Assembly: GCA_013815575.1 (NCBI GenBank)
Contig: JACDFX010000097.1
Coordinates: forward strand, 1 to 6,713
Source: Rubrobacter sp.
GTDB taxonomy: Bacteria; Actinomycetota; Rubrobacteria; Rubrobacterales; Rubrobacteraceae
DNA: 6,713 nt
Direction: 5' to 3'
In this document: in pieces, positions 5,981 to 6,713 of the stretch
Position numbering within the stretch: the stretch's first letter is position 1
Layout: every line of letters begins with the position of its first letter
Made by a program: the position numbers and the translations under genes
The notes under the pieces: model-generated
Told to the model about the DNA's origin: nothing
Databases searched by the model: none
The model's input: the letters and a program-made list of their open reading frames with translations, nothing else

Positions 5981-6713
5981 TCAGGCAGCGGCCCTGCCGT
6001 ACTCGCTTGAGGCGAGCATGCGCTCGGCCTCGCGCTGGATCTGGCGTACCCGCTCCCTGGAGATCCCAAGCTCGTCGCTGAGCTGGGACAGGGTAGCCGC
6101 GCCCTCATCACCGAGCCCGTAGCGCCGGACCAGAACGAGCCTGTGACGCTCCGGCAGCCGCCCGATGGCCTCGTCGAGGCCCGCGGTCTCCATCTCGTTG
6201 ATGACCTCCCCGGCGGTGTCGGAGGACCGCTCGTCGGGAACCAGCTCCCCAACTTCGGAGCCCTCGCCGTCTGAAGAGAGCGGCTGGTTGAGGCTCGTGA
6301 CGTCCGACAGCGAGCTCTTCAGGTCGCGCACCTGCTCGACGGGCCAGTCCAGCCGCCCGGCGACCTCCTCGTCGGTCGGCTCCCGCTCGAGTTCCGCGGA
6401 GAGCTCGTTGTAGGTCCGGGCCATCTTGCGGACCTTGTCGCCGCGATGCACCGGCACCCTGATGGTCCGGCCCTTGTCTGCGACCGAACGCTGTACGGCC
6501 TGGCGGATCCACCACGTCGCGTACGTCGAGAACCTCCACCCACGCTCGGGGTCGAACTTCTCGACGGCCTTCATCAGACCGATGTTACCCTCCTGGATGA
6601 GGTCCTCGAAAGGCAGCCCCTGGCCGCGGTACTTCTTGGCAATGCTGACCACCAGCCTGAGGTTCTTCTCGATAAGCCTCTGCCTGGCGCGACGCTCACC
6701 GGCCTGGGCCCTG
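5981..6713 (-). CDS. RNA polymerase sigma-70 family factor, RpoD/SigA-like, C-terminal part (5' end beyond window)
   Basis: This sigma factor directs RNA polymerase to promoters. The frame stays open to the right edge, giving 244 codons including the stop (243 residues), so the GTG at 6652 is internal. Visible residues 6-89 are region 2, with [30 protein letters not shown], and the -10-reading region 2.4 ([16 protein letters not shown], then GRTIRVPVH). Region 3 spans about 90-160 and includes SLNQPL and an acidic region 3.2 linker ([13 protein letters not shown]). Region 4 spans about 176-235, with the -35-binding helix-turn-helix in [20 protein letters not shown]. The near-consensus region 2.4 implies recognition of TATAAT-like -10 elements. 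The protein ends in [14 protein letters not shown], unlike the LRHPSRS-type ending common in primary sigma factors, which suggests a group 2 (non-essential, primary-like) paralogue. It could still be the housekeeping factor. An intrinsic terminator follows its stop. Confidence 0.93.
   Translation of the reverse strand, partial: RAQAGERRARQRLIEKNLRLVVSIAKKYRGQGLPFEDLIQEGNIGLMKAVEKFDPERGWRFSTYATWWIRQAVQRSVADKGRTIRVPVHRGDKVRKMARTYNELSAELEREPTDEEVAGRLDWPVEQVRDLKSSLSDVTSLNQPLSSDGEGSEVGELVPDERSSDTAGEVINEMETAGLDEAIGRLPERHRLVLVRRYGLGDEGAATLSQLSDELGISRERVRQIQREAERMLASSEYGRAAA

Noticed and set aside
1..6713. tRNA, rRNA, CRISPR array, insertion sequence or integration site
   Set aside because: No repeated spacer pattern, cloverleaf-like block, transposase or terminal inverted repeat was seen. 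Nearly all sequence is accounted for by genes, and the gaps are under 170 bases.

Overview
This window comes from a GC-rich bacterial chromosome. Coding is strongly biased to G or C at third codon positions, and all three start codons seen here appear to be GTG. The sigma factor and the protein composition suggest a high-GC Gram-positive, possibly a deep-branching actinobacterium such as Rubrobacter. That placement is inferred from general resemblance, not from a database comparison.

Layout from left to right. Positions 1-1110 (+) hold the C-terminal third or so of a large SNF2-type superfamily 2 helicase that enters from beyond the left edge. It converges on an operon read on the minus strand, and a compact hairpin lies in the 36-base gap between the two stop codons. 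The operon is sucA (5367-2494) followed 30 bases later by sucB (2463-1147). These encode the E1 and E2 subunits of the 2-oxoglutarate dehydrogenase complex. Upstream of sucA is a 169-base leader containing a very stable GC-rich hairpin. Next comes a small tetratricopeptide-repeat protein (5860-5537, minus), then a clear intrinsic terminator, and then the C-terminal part of a sigma-70 family factor (minus) that runs off the right edge.

SucA decarboxylates 2-oxoglutarate with thiamine diphosphate and SucB transfers the succinyl group to CoA, so the core of the window is a TCA-cycle step. The lipoamide dehydrogenase (E3) subunit is not present here. The sigma factor is insulated from the downstream genes by its terminator. 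The TPR gene probably has its own promoter, and sucAB is probably a separate unit with a structured leader.

Most of the window is well-understood housekeeping content and I see no convincing new multi-gene system. The points most worth a second look are: the unfused SucA/SucB arrangement, if the host is actinobacterial; the sucA leader hairpin, which pairs better as minus-strand RNA; the sigma factor, whose C-terminus differs from that of primary sigma factors; and the partial helicase, whose partners lie outside the window.
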